Assembly: GCA_009885105.1 (NCBI GenBank)
Contig: VFLI01000066.1
Span: forward strand, 1 to 64,000
DNA from: Spirochaetia bacterium
GTDB taxonomy: Bacteria; Spirochaetota; Leptospiria; Leptospirales; Leptonemataceae
Direction: 5' to 3'
DNA length: 64,000 bases
Shown here piece after piece: positions 9,198-17,533 of the stretch (position 1 is the first letter of the stretch; each line of letters starts with the position of its first letter). A program made the position numbers and the translations under genes. A model generated the notes under the pieces. The model saw nothing but the letters and a program-made list of their open reading frames with translations. It searched no databases and was not told the origin of the DNA.

Positions 9198-9956
9198 ATG
9201 GACATGAAAATTTTAACAAAAAAGAATCTCACTGTTCGTGTGGCTGAAAATCAATACGAAATAGAACAGGCCCTGATACTTCGTTACAATGTTTTCAATC
9301 TGGAACTCGGGGAAGGACTTCCCGAATCAAGAGAAACCCAGAAAGACCGGGATGAATACGATCTGTACTGCGATCATCTGATCGTACTGGACCAGGCCCA
9401 GGACAACAAGGTTGTCGGAACATACAGAATTCTGCGCAAATCTGTGGCGATAAAAAACATCGGTTTTTACTCGGAAAGCGAGTTCAATTTGACGGACCTA
9501 CACCGCATCGGATCAGAAATTGCCGAAGTGGGACGAAGCTGCGTTCACCGTGATTACCGGGACGGCTCGGTAATATCTCTTCTCTGGATAGGACTTGGAA
9601 AATACATGAAAAACTTTGATGTCCGCTATCTGATGGGCTGCGGTTCCGTGCATTCCACCGATCCACAGAGCGCATCAGAAATTTATGCCTATCTGAAAAA
9701 GAAAGACGGGCTGGAATTCAATTACGACATTCATCCCCTGTCCACGCACAGAATAGCGCAGTTTAATCCGGATCTGGTGAGTGCGGACGACAGAACAGCG
9801 GCATCCCGCGTCCCGCCAATCATCAAAGGCTATCTGCGGGCCGGAGCCAAAATTTGCGGTCAGCCGGCTATCGATCCTGTTTTCGGCACAATCGATTTCT
9901 TTCTGCTTTTTAACCGTTCGAACATTGACGCAAGGTACGGCCGGCATTACCTTTGA
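9198..9956 (+). CDS. GNAT-like N-acyltransferase, ornithine-lipid synthase (OlsB) family
   Basis: A 252-residue protein of the COG3176/OlsB-like acyltransferase family. Visible motifs are L-I-V-L-D-Q then V-V-G-T-Y-R-I-L, E-V-G-R-S-C-V-H-R-D-Y-R and G-S-V-H-S-T-D-P. OlsB transfers a 3-hydroxyacyl chain from acyl carrier protein to the amino group of ornithine, the first step in phosphorus-free ornithine lipids, which in several bacteria is induced by phosphate starvation. ATG 9198 has AAGGAG seven bases upstream. The gene sits between a Pho box and phoB, which fits that role. The second enzyme (OlsA) is not in the window, so the exact substrate is inferred. Confidence 0.78.
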   Translation: MDMKILTKKNLTVRVAENQYEIEQALILRYNVFNLELGEGLPESRETQKDRDEYDLYCDHLIVLDQAQDNKVVGTYRILRKSVAIKNIGFYSESEFNLTDLHRIGSEIAEVGRSCVHRDYRDGSVISLLWIGLGKYMKNFDVRYLMGCGSVHSTDPQSASEIYAYLKKKDGLEFNYDIHPLSTHRIAQFNPDLVSADDRTAASRVPPIIKGYLRAGAKICGQPAIDPVFGTIDFFLLFNRSNIDARYGRHYL

Positions 9957-9970
9957 GAGAGAAATATATT

Positions 9971-10744
9971 ATGATGGACTGCCGTCCGGATGCGTTCAAA
10001 ATAAGTCCTGTTCTTTCCAGTCCTGTTATGGTAAAAAATAAGGATACACAGAATGCAGGGTTTCGTGTTCTCATCATTGACGATGAGCCGGATATATGCG
10101 AACTCATTCGATTTCATCTCGAAGAGGAAGGATACTTAACAGCTGTCTCACACAATGGAATTGACGCCTGGAACAGAATAGAAAAATCAAAGCCGGATGC
10201 CGTGATACTGGATTTAATGCTTCCCGGAATCAGCGGACTGGATCTCTGCAAAAAGATCAAAGGGCTGGAAATCCCGATTCTCATGGTCACGGCGAAATCA
10301 TCAGAATCAGATGCGGTTATTGGTCTGGAGCTGGGCGCAGACGATTATATACGAAAGCCGTTCAGCCCCCGGGAGCTTACTGCCCGTCTGCGAGCCGTCC
10401 TGCGGCGCACCGTCACAAAAGAGGGGGACGTCAAATTCGGCAGCCTCACCATAGGCAAAATCACCATGGATGCCGATGCGCACCGAGTCATGATTGACCA
10501 CGAAACCGCGGATCTTTCATTGATTGAATACAAAATTCTGGAACTGTTTATGCGCAATCCGGATATCGCTTTTACCCGGGACCGTCTCCTGGACCGTATC
10601 TGGGGACGCGATATTTTTGTTTCCGACAGAACAGTGGACGTGAATATAAAAAGACTGCGTGAAAAACTCAAAGAAGAAGAAGAGAGGCTGGAGACCGTGC
10701 GCGGCGTCGGATATCGATTTCGAGGAGAAAAGAACCCCGGCTGA
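9971..10744 (+). CDS. phoB: PhoB-like response regulator, OmpR family
   Basis: A 257-residue OmpR-family regulator. The receiver domain has the acidic D-D-E cluster (residues 37-39), phospho-acceptor D81 in I-L-D-L-M-L-P-G and K129 in I-R-K-P-F. The C-terminal winged helix includes D-R-T-V-D-V-N-I-K-R-L-R and R-G-V-G-Y-R-F. It is followed, with a one-base overlap, by a PhoR-like kinase, and nearby promoters carry PhoB-type repeats, so the PhoB assignment is strong. Starts at TTG 9953, ATG 9971 or ATG 10028 are possible; the receiver fold begins only around residue 31 of this form. Confidence 0.88.
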   Translation: MMDCRPDAFKISPVLSSPVMVKNKDTQNAGFRVLIIDDEPDICELIRFHLEEEGYLTAVSHNGIDAWNRIEKSKPDAVILDLMLPGISGLDLCKKIKGLEIPILMVTAKSSESDAVIGLELGADDYIRKPFSPRELTARLRAVLRRTVTKEGDVKFGSLTIGKITMDADAHRVMIDHETADLSLIEYKILELFMRNPDIAFTRDRLLDRIWGRDIFVSDRTVDVNIKRLREKLKEEEERLETVRGVGYRFRGEKNPG

Positions 10745-12114
10745 TGCGCACTGTTTTTAAGAGGATTTTTTTCATTCCGCTGATCTCGATTGGAATTCTG
10801 TTGATCGCCCTTCCGTATATCAGCGGGGCGAATTTCAGATCCATTTTCTGGGAATTATCCGTCGTCATCAGTTTTACCGTAATCCTTTCATTCCTGCTTT
10901 CCTGGAAAACAGCTCTTAATACAGTTGAACCGATAAGGAACCTGCTGCGATTGACCAGAAAATTCCCAAATCCGGGCCCGTTTACCAGGAATGGATATTC
11001 CTATTCTGAAATTGAAAATCTCACTTCGTCCATCCGGGAGATTCTGGGACAGGCCGCGCATCAATATCAAAATGTTCGCATTGAAAAAGAATTGCTGGGA
11101 ATATTGCTGAACAATTTGAATGAAGGAATCCTCTGTATTGATAAATTCGGATCGGTTGAATTTACAAATGATTCGCTCGATCCCCGCCTGGTCGTTCCCG
11201 GATGCGCAGGGACTCCTTTTTTTCGCGCAATAAAAAATGCCAGCCTCCTGGACATGTTCCAGACGCTGATCCGGGATTCGGGGCCCTCTGAAGGAAAATC
11301 TAAGCCACGGAGTATAGAAATCGAGTGCGGATCGTCTTTTTTTCAGATCAACTGCACCCCTGTGATCGTTGAGGATGAAATTAAATTTTATATACTAATA
11401 TTCAGGGATATGACATCCGAATATGAGACCAGGAAAGCCCGGGAGCAGTTTTTTGAGAATGCCGGTCATGAACTGAAAACACCGCTGACAAGCATACGCG
11501 GGTACACAGAAACAATTCAGGAACGCAGCGACGATCATAGCACTATAAAATTTGCCGAAGCTATTCTTCGCAATACAGAGCGTATGGAACGACTGATCGA
11601 AGACCTGACAACAATATCCGCCATTGATGCGAAACGCTTCCGCTATCAATCGGAGACTATAGAACTGGACACCTTCCTGCCCGATATAGCCTCTCTTACG
11701 CAGGGAATGCTGCGAACAAAAAATCAAAATTTGAATTTCTCATACTCGAAAGAAAAAACATTTCAGGCCGACAGGATACTGATGGAGCATCTATTGCTGA
11801 ATCTGATTTCCAACGCATCGCGTTATTCTCCCGAACAGACGACGATTGAAATTTCCATGAGCGAGCGGGGCGGCTCGCAGACTGTCATTGAAGTCGCGGA
11901 CCGCGGTCCTGGAATAGCGACGAAATACCGCGAAAAGATTTTTGAGCGCTTTTTCAGAATCGACAATGACAGGAATCGATCGATTGGCGGCACGGGACTG
12001 GGTCTGTCAATCGTGCTTGAAATCACGCGGCTTCACGGCGGTACGGTCAGTGTGGATGACAATCCGCCCGGCGGTTCGATCTTTCGCGTTGTGCTGCCCG
12101 TTGTGAGGGCATAG
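10744..12114 (+). CDS. phoR: PhoR-like phosphate sensor histidine kinase
   Basis: A 456-residue kinase with two membrane segments in the first 55 residues, a PAS-like region (about 115-225) and a HisKA domain with the phosphorylated H242 in N-A-G-H-E-L-K-T-P-L-T-S. The ATPase domain has N-L-I-S-N-A-S-R-Y-S, D-R-G-P-G-I and G-G-T-G-L-G-L-S-I. There is almost no periplasmic loop, as in PhoR, where the signal comes from PstSCAB and PhoU rather than from outside ligand. The ATG overlaps the phoB stop by one base. It should phosphorylate PhoB when phosphate is scarce. Confidence 0.88.
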   Translation: MRTVFKRIFFIPLISIGILLIALPYISGANFRSIFWELSVVISFTVILSFLLSWKTALNTVEPIRNLLRLTRKFPNPGPFTRNGYSYSEIENLTSSIREILGQAAHQYQNVRIEKELLGILLNNLNEGILCIDKFGSVEFTNDSLDPRLVVPGCAGTPFFRAIKNASLLDMFQTLIRDSGPSEGKSKPRSIEIECGSSFFQINCTPVIVEDEIKFYILIFRDMTSEYETRKAREQFFENAGHELKTPLTSIRGYTETIQERSDDHSTIKFAEAILRNTERMERLIEDLTTISAIDAKRFRYQSETIELDTFLPDIASLTQGMLRTKNQNLNFSYSKEKTFQADRILMEHLLLNLISNASRYSPEQTTIEISMSERGGSQTVIEVADRGPGIATKYREKIFERFFRIDNDRNRSIGGTGLGLSIVLEITRLHGGTVSVDDNPPGGSIFRVVLPVVRA

Positions 12115-12192
12115 GGATGATGCGCAAAAACGCCCGGTCTGAACCATGTCTGCCTGTCCGATCACAATCAATGTACCAAATCTTCACTTTTC

Positions 12193-12209
12193 TGTCATAC
12201 ATATGTAAA
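12193..12209 (+). promoter_or_regulatory. Pho box upstream of the beta-helix-like lipoprotein gene
   Basis: TGTCAT at 12193 and TGTAAA at 12204 are 11 bases apart. A -10-like TAATGA begins at 12222. The site is about 75 bases upstream of the lipoprotein start and lies in the gap after phoR. Confidence 0.68.
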
Positions 12210-12283
12210 GTTTCTCCTGCTTAATGATCTCACATAATGAGCGCAACGGCATGCCCGTTGCGATTACATTCAGGAGAAATATT

Positions 12284-13663
12284 ATGATGAAAACAAAATG
12301 GATACTGGTTCTTGCGCTCAGCGCTGTAATCAGCCTTTCTGGCGCTTGCAGCCTTATAGGCGGGAAAGATAAAGCAGATAATTCACTGCTGATGTCGGCT
12401 TTGCTCTTGAACAATAATTGTTCAGTTATACAGGGAACGATATCGGCTAACACCACGCTTCCGATGACGAGCTGTCTCTCAGGAACAGTCTTTGTTGCTT
12501 CCGGAGTGATCCTGACAATTCCCGCCGGAGCCACCGTCTACGGTCTGTCCGGTTCGAGTCTGTTCATTCTCAGCGGAGCAAAAATCAACGCGGTCGGCAC
12601 TTCAATCAGCCCGATCGTCTTCACATCGGCGCAGCCAGCCGGCAGCCGCAGAGCGCAGGACTGGGGCGGAGTTGTGATTATCGGCAACGCCAGCACTAAC
12701 GATGCAGCACGATCGACGGAAGGAACCACGCCCCAGAATTACGGCGGAGCCAGCTCCAATAACGACGCGCACGATCCGGGCTCCCTGAAATATGTCCGTA
12801 TTGAATATGCCGGATTTCCCGTAACAACCAACAGCGAATTGAATTGCTTGAGCCTGTACGCGGTCGGCAACAGCAATATTCCGAACAGCGCCACGCCGAA
12901 TCTGGACTATATCCAGTGCCATTTAAGCGCCGACGATTCCTTCGAATTTTTCGGCGGAGCGGTTAACGCAAAGCACCTTGTATCTTCCTGCCCGGACGAC
13001 GACGGTTTCGACATGGACGTGGGGTATCATGGAAAACTTCAGCACCTGATTCAGTACGGCGATTGTAATTTTACATCCACGGAATCAAACAGCCGTGGAA
13101 TGGAAATGAACGGCGTGGGAGAATCTTCTGAAGGTTATGGTCAGACTCCCGGAACAAATGGCGGCGCTTACACTTCATTCAGCACACCTAAAGTTGCCAA
13201 CGTTACTGTCATCGGTCACGGCTCCAATACCCGCGGTGCGGGCATCGACGAGGGAGCGCGTTTCCGAAATGGAATGGCCGGCAACTTCACGCATATCAGT
13301 TTTGACAAACTGGGCACAGCGGGAGCGCAGGCGGGGGTCTGTTCGACGTCAGGCGCCAATGCATCCACTTCCGTATTGAACAATCATATACGAAATACGA
13401 GCACAGCGCCGGTGGCTCTTTCAAACACCTCCAGCTGCACTGTGGGCGCCGAAGTTACGACCGTAGTCCAGGTGATTACAACCTATCCGGTAATTGCAAC
13501 AGGTACGGCCGGCAACTTCACAACTTCACTGCCGGCAGCTGTGCAGAATGTTACGGCAGCAACCGGTTTTGTGGGAGACGCTTTTTTTGATTCGTCCACA
13601 ACATACGGCGGTGTAACGGGCGCTGACTGGACATCCGGTTGGACTACCTGGGTGCCAAACTGA
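12284..13663 (+). CDS. Pho-controlled lipoprotein with beta-helix-like repeats
   Basis: A 459-residue lipoprotein precursor: basic N-terminus, hydrophobic core and lipobox L-S-G-A-C around residue 22. The mature part is rich in Gly, Ser, Thr and Asn with motifs such as L-T-I-P-A-G-A-T-V-Y-G, S-P-I-V-F-T-S-A, D-W-G-G-V-V-I-I-G and L-K-Y-V-R-I-E-Y-A-G, which suggest stacked beta turns as in parallel beta-helix surface proteins. Proteins of this type often accompany TonB-dependent receptors. ATG 12284 has an AGGAG site eight bases upstream. Its promoter carries a Pho box and the TonB-dependent receptor lies two genes downstream with its own Pho box. Function unknown; surface capture of a phosphorus compound is an inference. 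Confidence 0.75.
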   Translation: MMKTKWILVLALSAVISLSGACSLIGGKDKADNSLLMSALLLNNNCSVIQGTISANTTLPMTSCLSGTVFVASGVILTIPAGATVYGLSGSSLFILSGAKINAVGTSISPIVFTSAQPAGSRRAQDWGGVVIIGNASTNDAARSTEGTTPQNYGGASSNNDAHDPGSLKYVRIEYAGFPVTTNSELNCLSLYAVGNSNIPNSATPNLDYIQCHLSADDSFEFFGGAVNAKHLVSSCPDDDGFDMDVGYHGKLQHLIQYGDCNFTSTESNSRGMEMNGVGESSEGYGQTPGTNGGAYTSFSTPKVANVTVIGHGSNTRGAGIDEGARFRNGMAGNFTHISFDKLGTAGAQAGVCSTSGANASTSVLNNHIRNTSTAPVALSNTSSCTVGAEVTTVVQVITTYPVIATGTAGNFTTSLPAAVQNVTAATGFVGDAFFDSSTTYGGVTGADWTSGWTTWVPN

Positions 13664-13685
13664 GAGAAGGAAACCCTTTATGATG

Positions 13686-13717
13686 AAAAGAGCGAGCTGA
13701 ACGGCCCGCTCTTTTTT
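13686..13717 (+). terminator. rho-independent terminator after the lipoprotein gene
   Basis: A 12-base stem (13686-13697 with 13704-13715, one mismatch) with a six-base loop, built on AGAGCG/CGCTCT, ends in a run of six T. It lies 22 bases after the lipoprotein stop codon and separates it from the next gene. Confidence 0.8.
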
Positions 13718-13750
13718 GTTCTCTAATAGATTTAAACGAAAGGCAATAAG

Positions 13751-14344
13751 ATGGTTCGATCTAAAATAGTTTTTCAGGTCATTTTTCTGTTACTCTCCAT
13801 GTCTTTGACTGTTCTTTACTGCAAAAAAAGAGAAGTCATCGGGACTTCCGATGAAGAAGCCCAAACAATCCTGGAAGCGCGAAAAATTGAACTGAGCGCA
13901 AAAATCAAAGATCACTATGACATTCAGGGCGCATCAATCTCTCCGGAGGCGGCGGTCCGGCTTTTTTTTCAGGCCATCGCCGACGGCAGGGCGGCCGAGA
14001 ATCCCTATGCTTTTTCGGAGTCGGAATATCTGAATATTTACTGGCCCAACAATCCTCCCGTATACACGATGAACCTGGGCCTTTCGCCCGATCGCTCCTG
14101 GCTGATTGAAAAACTGGGCCGCGATGCCCTGACATCCGGACTGGCAGATAAATTAGGAGGCAGGAAGATCGAACTTCTCAGCATCCAGTATGCGAGAGAT
14201 CCCGTCAAGTTCAATGCTCTGAACATTCTCACGCCAGCGATGGTTGTCGTTCGCGCCGGTACCGAGATCATTCGATTTGAAATCGTCAGGGTCATAGTGG
14301 AGCATGACGGAAAATTCAAGGTCTGTTCATATCGTCACGATTGA
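13751..14344 (+). CDS. putative lipoprotein of unknown function
   Basis: A 197-residue protein with a signal peptide and a loose spirochaetal lipobox (T-V-L-Y-C followed by K-K-R). The mature part has a helical stretch (about 35-55), then S-P-E-A-A-V-R-L-F-F-Q-A-I-A-D-G-R, and a C-terminal region of alternating strands ending in K-F-K-V-C-S-Y-R. No family is recognised. It is placed between the Pho-controlled lipoprotein and the TonB-dependent receptor, after a terminator and before a Pho box, so it probably has its own promoter. Confidence 0.7.
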   Translation: MVRSKIVFQVIFLLLSMSLTVLYCKKREVIGTSDEEAQTILEARKIELSAKIKDHYDIQGASISPEAAVRLFFQAIADGRAAENPYAFSESEYLNIYWPNNPPVYTMNLGLSPDRSWLIEKLGRDALTSGLADKLGGRKIELLSIQYARDPVKFNALNILTPAMVVVRAGTEIIRFEIVRVIVEHDGKFKVCSYRHD

Positions 14345-14358
14345 GATTTCACAGTTTC

Positions 14359-14386
14359 TGAAATAATTCTGTCATCCAATTGTAAC
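14359..14386 (+). promoter_or_regulatory. Pho box upstream of the TonB-dependent receptor gene
   Basis: TGAAAT at 14359, TGTCAT at 14370 and TGTAAC at 14381 are spaced exactly 11 bases. A -10-like TAAATT starts at 14397, ten bases after the last repeat. The receptor start codon is about 35 bases further on. Confidence 0.8.
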
Positions 14387-14435
14387 ATATCCATGTTAAA
14401 TTTGATCATTACATCAAAGCATGGTAACATAAAAA

Positions 14436-17342
14436 ATGAATCGGCCAATCTCTTCCAATAAATTATTTATTATCTCCTTCCTTTTTCTCTTTCTGCCGGC
14501 AACGTCCGCGCTTTTCGCGCAGACGGGAACTGTCCGCGGAACGGTGATAGATTCTGTTTCGGGGGAGCCGGTTTTCGGAGCCGGCGTTCTGGTTCCGGGA
14601 ACGAAATTTTTCGCGCAGACGGACTTTGATGGGAAATACTCCCTGACAATGGATCCCGGTGAATACGATATCGTAATAAAAATGGCAGGGTATACCGATC
14701 AGACGCGGCATGTGAAAGTGGAGGCCGGACGTGTGACAGCCCTGAACGTCACCATGGGCATCACTCAGGCTCAGGCCGTGATTGTGGAAGGACGCGCGCT
14801 GAACAACACAGAAGCTTCCATGATGAATTTACAGAGAAAATCGGGCTCTGTTTCAGACGGCATCAGTCAGGAAGCCATTCGGCGAAGTCCCGACGCTTCA
14901 GCGGGCGAGGCGCTGCGGCGGGTTACGGGAATCAGCATCATAGGAGGAAAATATATATTCGTCCGGGGCCTGGGCGAACGATATTCCAATACTCTGCTCA
15001 ATGACGTCATGCTTCCATCCCCGGAGCCCGACCGCCGCGTCGTGCCGATGGACTTGTTTCCCGCATCGCTGATAAAAAACATACGCGTCATTAAGACATT
15101 CCTGCCGGAAGATCCGGCTGAATTCTCAGGCGGACTTCTCAAAATCGAGACTCTGGAATACCCCGATGAATTCCTCATGACTGTGGGTCTGGGCATCGGC
15201 GTAAACAACAACACCACATTTCGCAACTTTCAAACTTACCGCGGCGGCGGTCAGGATTTTCTGGGCCGGGATGACGGCTACAGAGACCCGCCAAAAATTG
15301 TATCGGGACTGCCCGATATTGTTCCTTTTATACGCGGCTCGTCTTTTGGCGGTATACCCACAAATCTGGTGAGCGCGGGAGGCATAACATTTCCAAACAA
15401 CTGGGATACATACAATATCAATGCCCCTCTGGATCAGGATCTGAAGTTTACCGTCGGCAACACCGTAAATCTTTCAAACGGAAAAAAGTTCGGATTTCTT
15501 TTCGGCACGTCCTACATCCATAAATATCAGACAACACAACTGACTGACAATCGCTACGGAAATCTGTCCACTTTTGTCAATTTCGAGGAGACCTCCCTGC
15601 TGGCTCCCTTTCTCAAGGAAACATCGACGCGGAGCCAGGAGAATGTTCTGTGGGGCAACAATCTGAATCTCTCTCTGCAGTTCGCAAACAATCAGGAAAT
15701 CTACACCAAAACTTTTTTCTCGACAAACTCGGATAAATATGTCCGGCTGTCAGACGGAGAGAACAGCGCGGAGACGCGAAGGTATCACGCTCAGACCACC
15801 GGATGGATAGAGAGAAATATTCTGCATCAGGTATTTGGGGGCAAGCACGCCTTCAATTTCGGATCTCAGCCTCATAAACTGACCTGGAATTTCGGTTACT
15901 CGCAGGCTCAGAGAAACGAACCCGATCTCAAGCAGCAGCTCTGGGCGCTGCCCTCCGGATCAACTCCGCTCGAGCTGGCAGTGAGAACGAGAGATACGAA
16001 CAATGGTTCCCGTTTTTATTCGGACACGCGCGACATTGTCCGGACTCTGGGCGCCGGTTATGAGATCCCCTTCACACAGTGGAACGGACTGGCATCCAAA
16101 TTCAAGCTCGGATTTCTGGACCAGAGCCGGGAGAAAAATTACGATTCCAGCCGGTATCAGAATCGCAATGTCGGCGCGACGAATGCCACGGACTATTATC
16201 CTGTCCCCGGCAGCCTCTCTTTCAACGCAGCTCAGTTCGTGACCGTTAAATATCTTTTTGAGGAACAGATCGGGGAGAAAAACAGTTTTGACGCGCGCTC
16301 GACTGTGCGCGCATACTACGGCCAGTTTGATATGCCTATTGTCAATAAATTACGGTTCATCGGCGGGGCCAGATATGAGGACAGCTATCAGTACATAGTC
16401 ACCTATGACAGATACAACCGGGGGATGCCGGAGAATGATATTTTTCGTCCAGGTATCGGCGAACTTCGCAAGGTGGATGTGCTGCCGTCGGCCAACTTTG
16501 TCTGGGAATTCAGGACGGATATGAATCTGCGCGCAGCCTATTCGGAAACTCTGGCCAGACCGGATTTGCGCGAACTTTCAAATTTCGCTTTCACTCCCTA
16601 TTTCGGAGGCGAAAGGCTGTTCGGAAATCCAAACCTGGCAAGAACCTATATTCACAATTACGATTTTCGCTGGGAATGGTACATCACTCCGGACGAATAT
16701 ATCGGCATAGGCGTATTCGAAAAGCAGCTGTCGCAGCCCATTGAATCGATCGGCGTTGTTGCCGCGGCCGGATTCGGCCAGGATTTCACTTTTGACAATG
16801 CCCGACTGGGTAAAATAAACGGGCTGGAATTTGAAATGCGCAAGTATATCGGAAAACGATTCGGCGCCGAATTCAATCTCTTTTTTATCAAATCGCAGGT
16901 CGACGTCATGAGCTGGGTGGACCGCGAGCTTATCCGGAACGGATTTGTGGATCTGAGAAGCCCCCGGGCTCTCTACAATCCGACGAATCTGACACGGCGC
17001 CTTCAGGGCCAGTCGGATTATGTCTACAATGTAAAACTATCCTACTATTTTTCCGAGGAGAAAAAAAGCTCCTTTTCCCTTCTCTACAATATTTTTGGCG
17101 ACAGGCTGTACAGCGTCGGGACCAAAGGATTCCCGGACACGTATGAAAAATCCGCAGGTATCATGGATGCCGTACTAACGATCCATGCGTCCGAAAAGCT
17201 GGATTTCAAAATCGCCGCTAAAAATATTCTTGATACGCGATTCAAAATTGTTCAGGAAAGCAGACTGACCGGGGAGGAAATGAATTATCGCTCCTACCGG
17301 GTGGGACCGAGTTTTTCGACCAGTCTGACGTATAAATTCTAG
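14436..17342 (+). CDS. TonB-dependent outer-membrane receptor with carboxypeptidase-regulatory-like N-terminus
   Basis: A 968-residue outer-membrane receptor. A signal peptide (about 1-29) is followed by a carboxypeptidase-regulatory-like beta-sandwich (G-T-V-R-G-T-V-I-D ... V-F-G-A-G-V-L-V-P-G ... D-F-D-G-K-Y-S-L, about 31-115). Then comes the plug domain (S-P-D-A-S-A-G-E-A-L-R-R-V-T-G-I ... V-R-G-L-G-E-R-Y-S-N-T-L-L-N-D) and a long beta-barrel ending in an aromatic residue (L-T-Y-K-F), the outer-membrane sorting signal. Such receptors import large or scarce ligands with energy from TonB. The gene has its own Pho box, and an ExbB-ExbD-TonB set with a Pho box lies 3.7 kb downstream. The ligand is unknown; phosphate or an organophosphate is inferred from regulation only. 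Confidence 0.88.
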   Translation: MNRPISSNKLFIISFLFLFLPATSALFAQTGTVRGTVIDSVSGEPVFGAGVLVPGTKFFAQTDFDGKYSLTMDPGEYDIVIKMAGYTDQTRHVKVEAGRVTALNVTMGITQAQAVIVEGRALNNTEASMMNLQRKSGSVSDGISQEAIRRSPDASAGEALRRVTGISIIGGKYIFVRGLGERYSNTLLNDVMLPSPEPDRRVVPMDLFPASLIKNIRVIKTFLPEDPAEFSGGLLKIETLEYPDEFLMTVGLGIGVNNNTTFRNFQTYRGGGQDFLGRDDGYRDPPKIVSGLPDIVPFIRGSSFGGIPTNLVSAGGITFPNNWDTYNINAPLDQDLKFTVGNTVNLSNGKKFGFLFGTSYIHKYQTTQLTDNRYGNLSTFVNFEETSLLAPFLKETSTRSQENVLWGNNLNLSLQFANNQEIYTKTFFSTNSDKYVRLSDGENSAETRRYHAQTTGWIERNILHQVFGGKHAFNFGSQPHKLTWNFGYSQAQRNEPDLKQQLWALPSGSTPLELAVRTRDTNNGSRFYSDTRDIVRTLGAGYEIPFTQWNGLASKFKLGFLDQSREKNYDSSRYQNRNVGATNATDYYPVPGSLSFNAAQFVTVKYLFEEQIGEKNSFDARSTVRAYYGQFDMPIVNKLRFIGGARYEDSYQYIVTYDRYNRGMPENDIFRPGIGELRKVDVLPSANFVWEFRTDMNLRAAYSETLARPDLRELSNFAFTPYFGGERLFGNPNLARTYIHNYDFRWEWYITPDEYIGIGVFEKQLSQPIESIGVVAAAGFGQDFTFDNARLGKINGLEFEMRKYIGKRFGAEFNLFFIKSQVDVMSWVDRELIRNGFVDLRSPRALYNPTNLTRRLQGQSDYVYNVKLSYYFSEEKKSSFSLLYNIFGDRLYSVGTKGFPDTYEKSAGIMDAVLTIHASEKLDFKIAAKNILDTRFKIVQESRLTGEEMNYRSYRVGPSFSTSLTYKF

Positions 17343-17533
17343 GGCTGGCAGGGATGACGGCGTTCGGCTCATCATCGATTTAATCAGCATCGTGCAGCGG
17401 GTACAATAGCTCAGAATGAACGCTATGAAATTCAATGGACGGTCAGCTGGCACCGTTAATTCTCTAGATTAAAAATTCACGGCCCTCTCTGAGAAATGCT
17501 GGCTTGTCCGAAGCGGGCAGTTCGAAGTGACTC

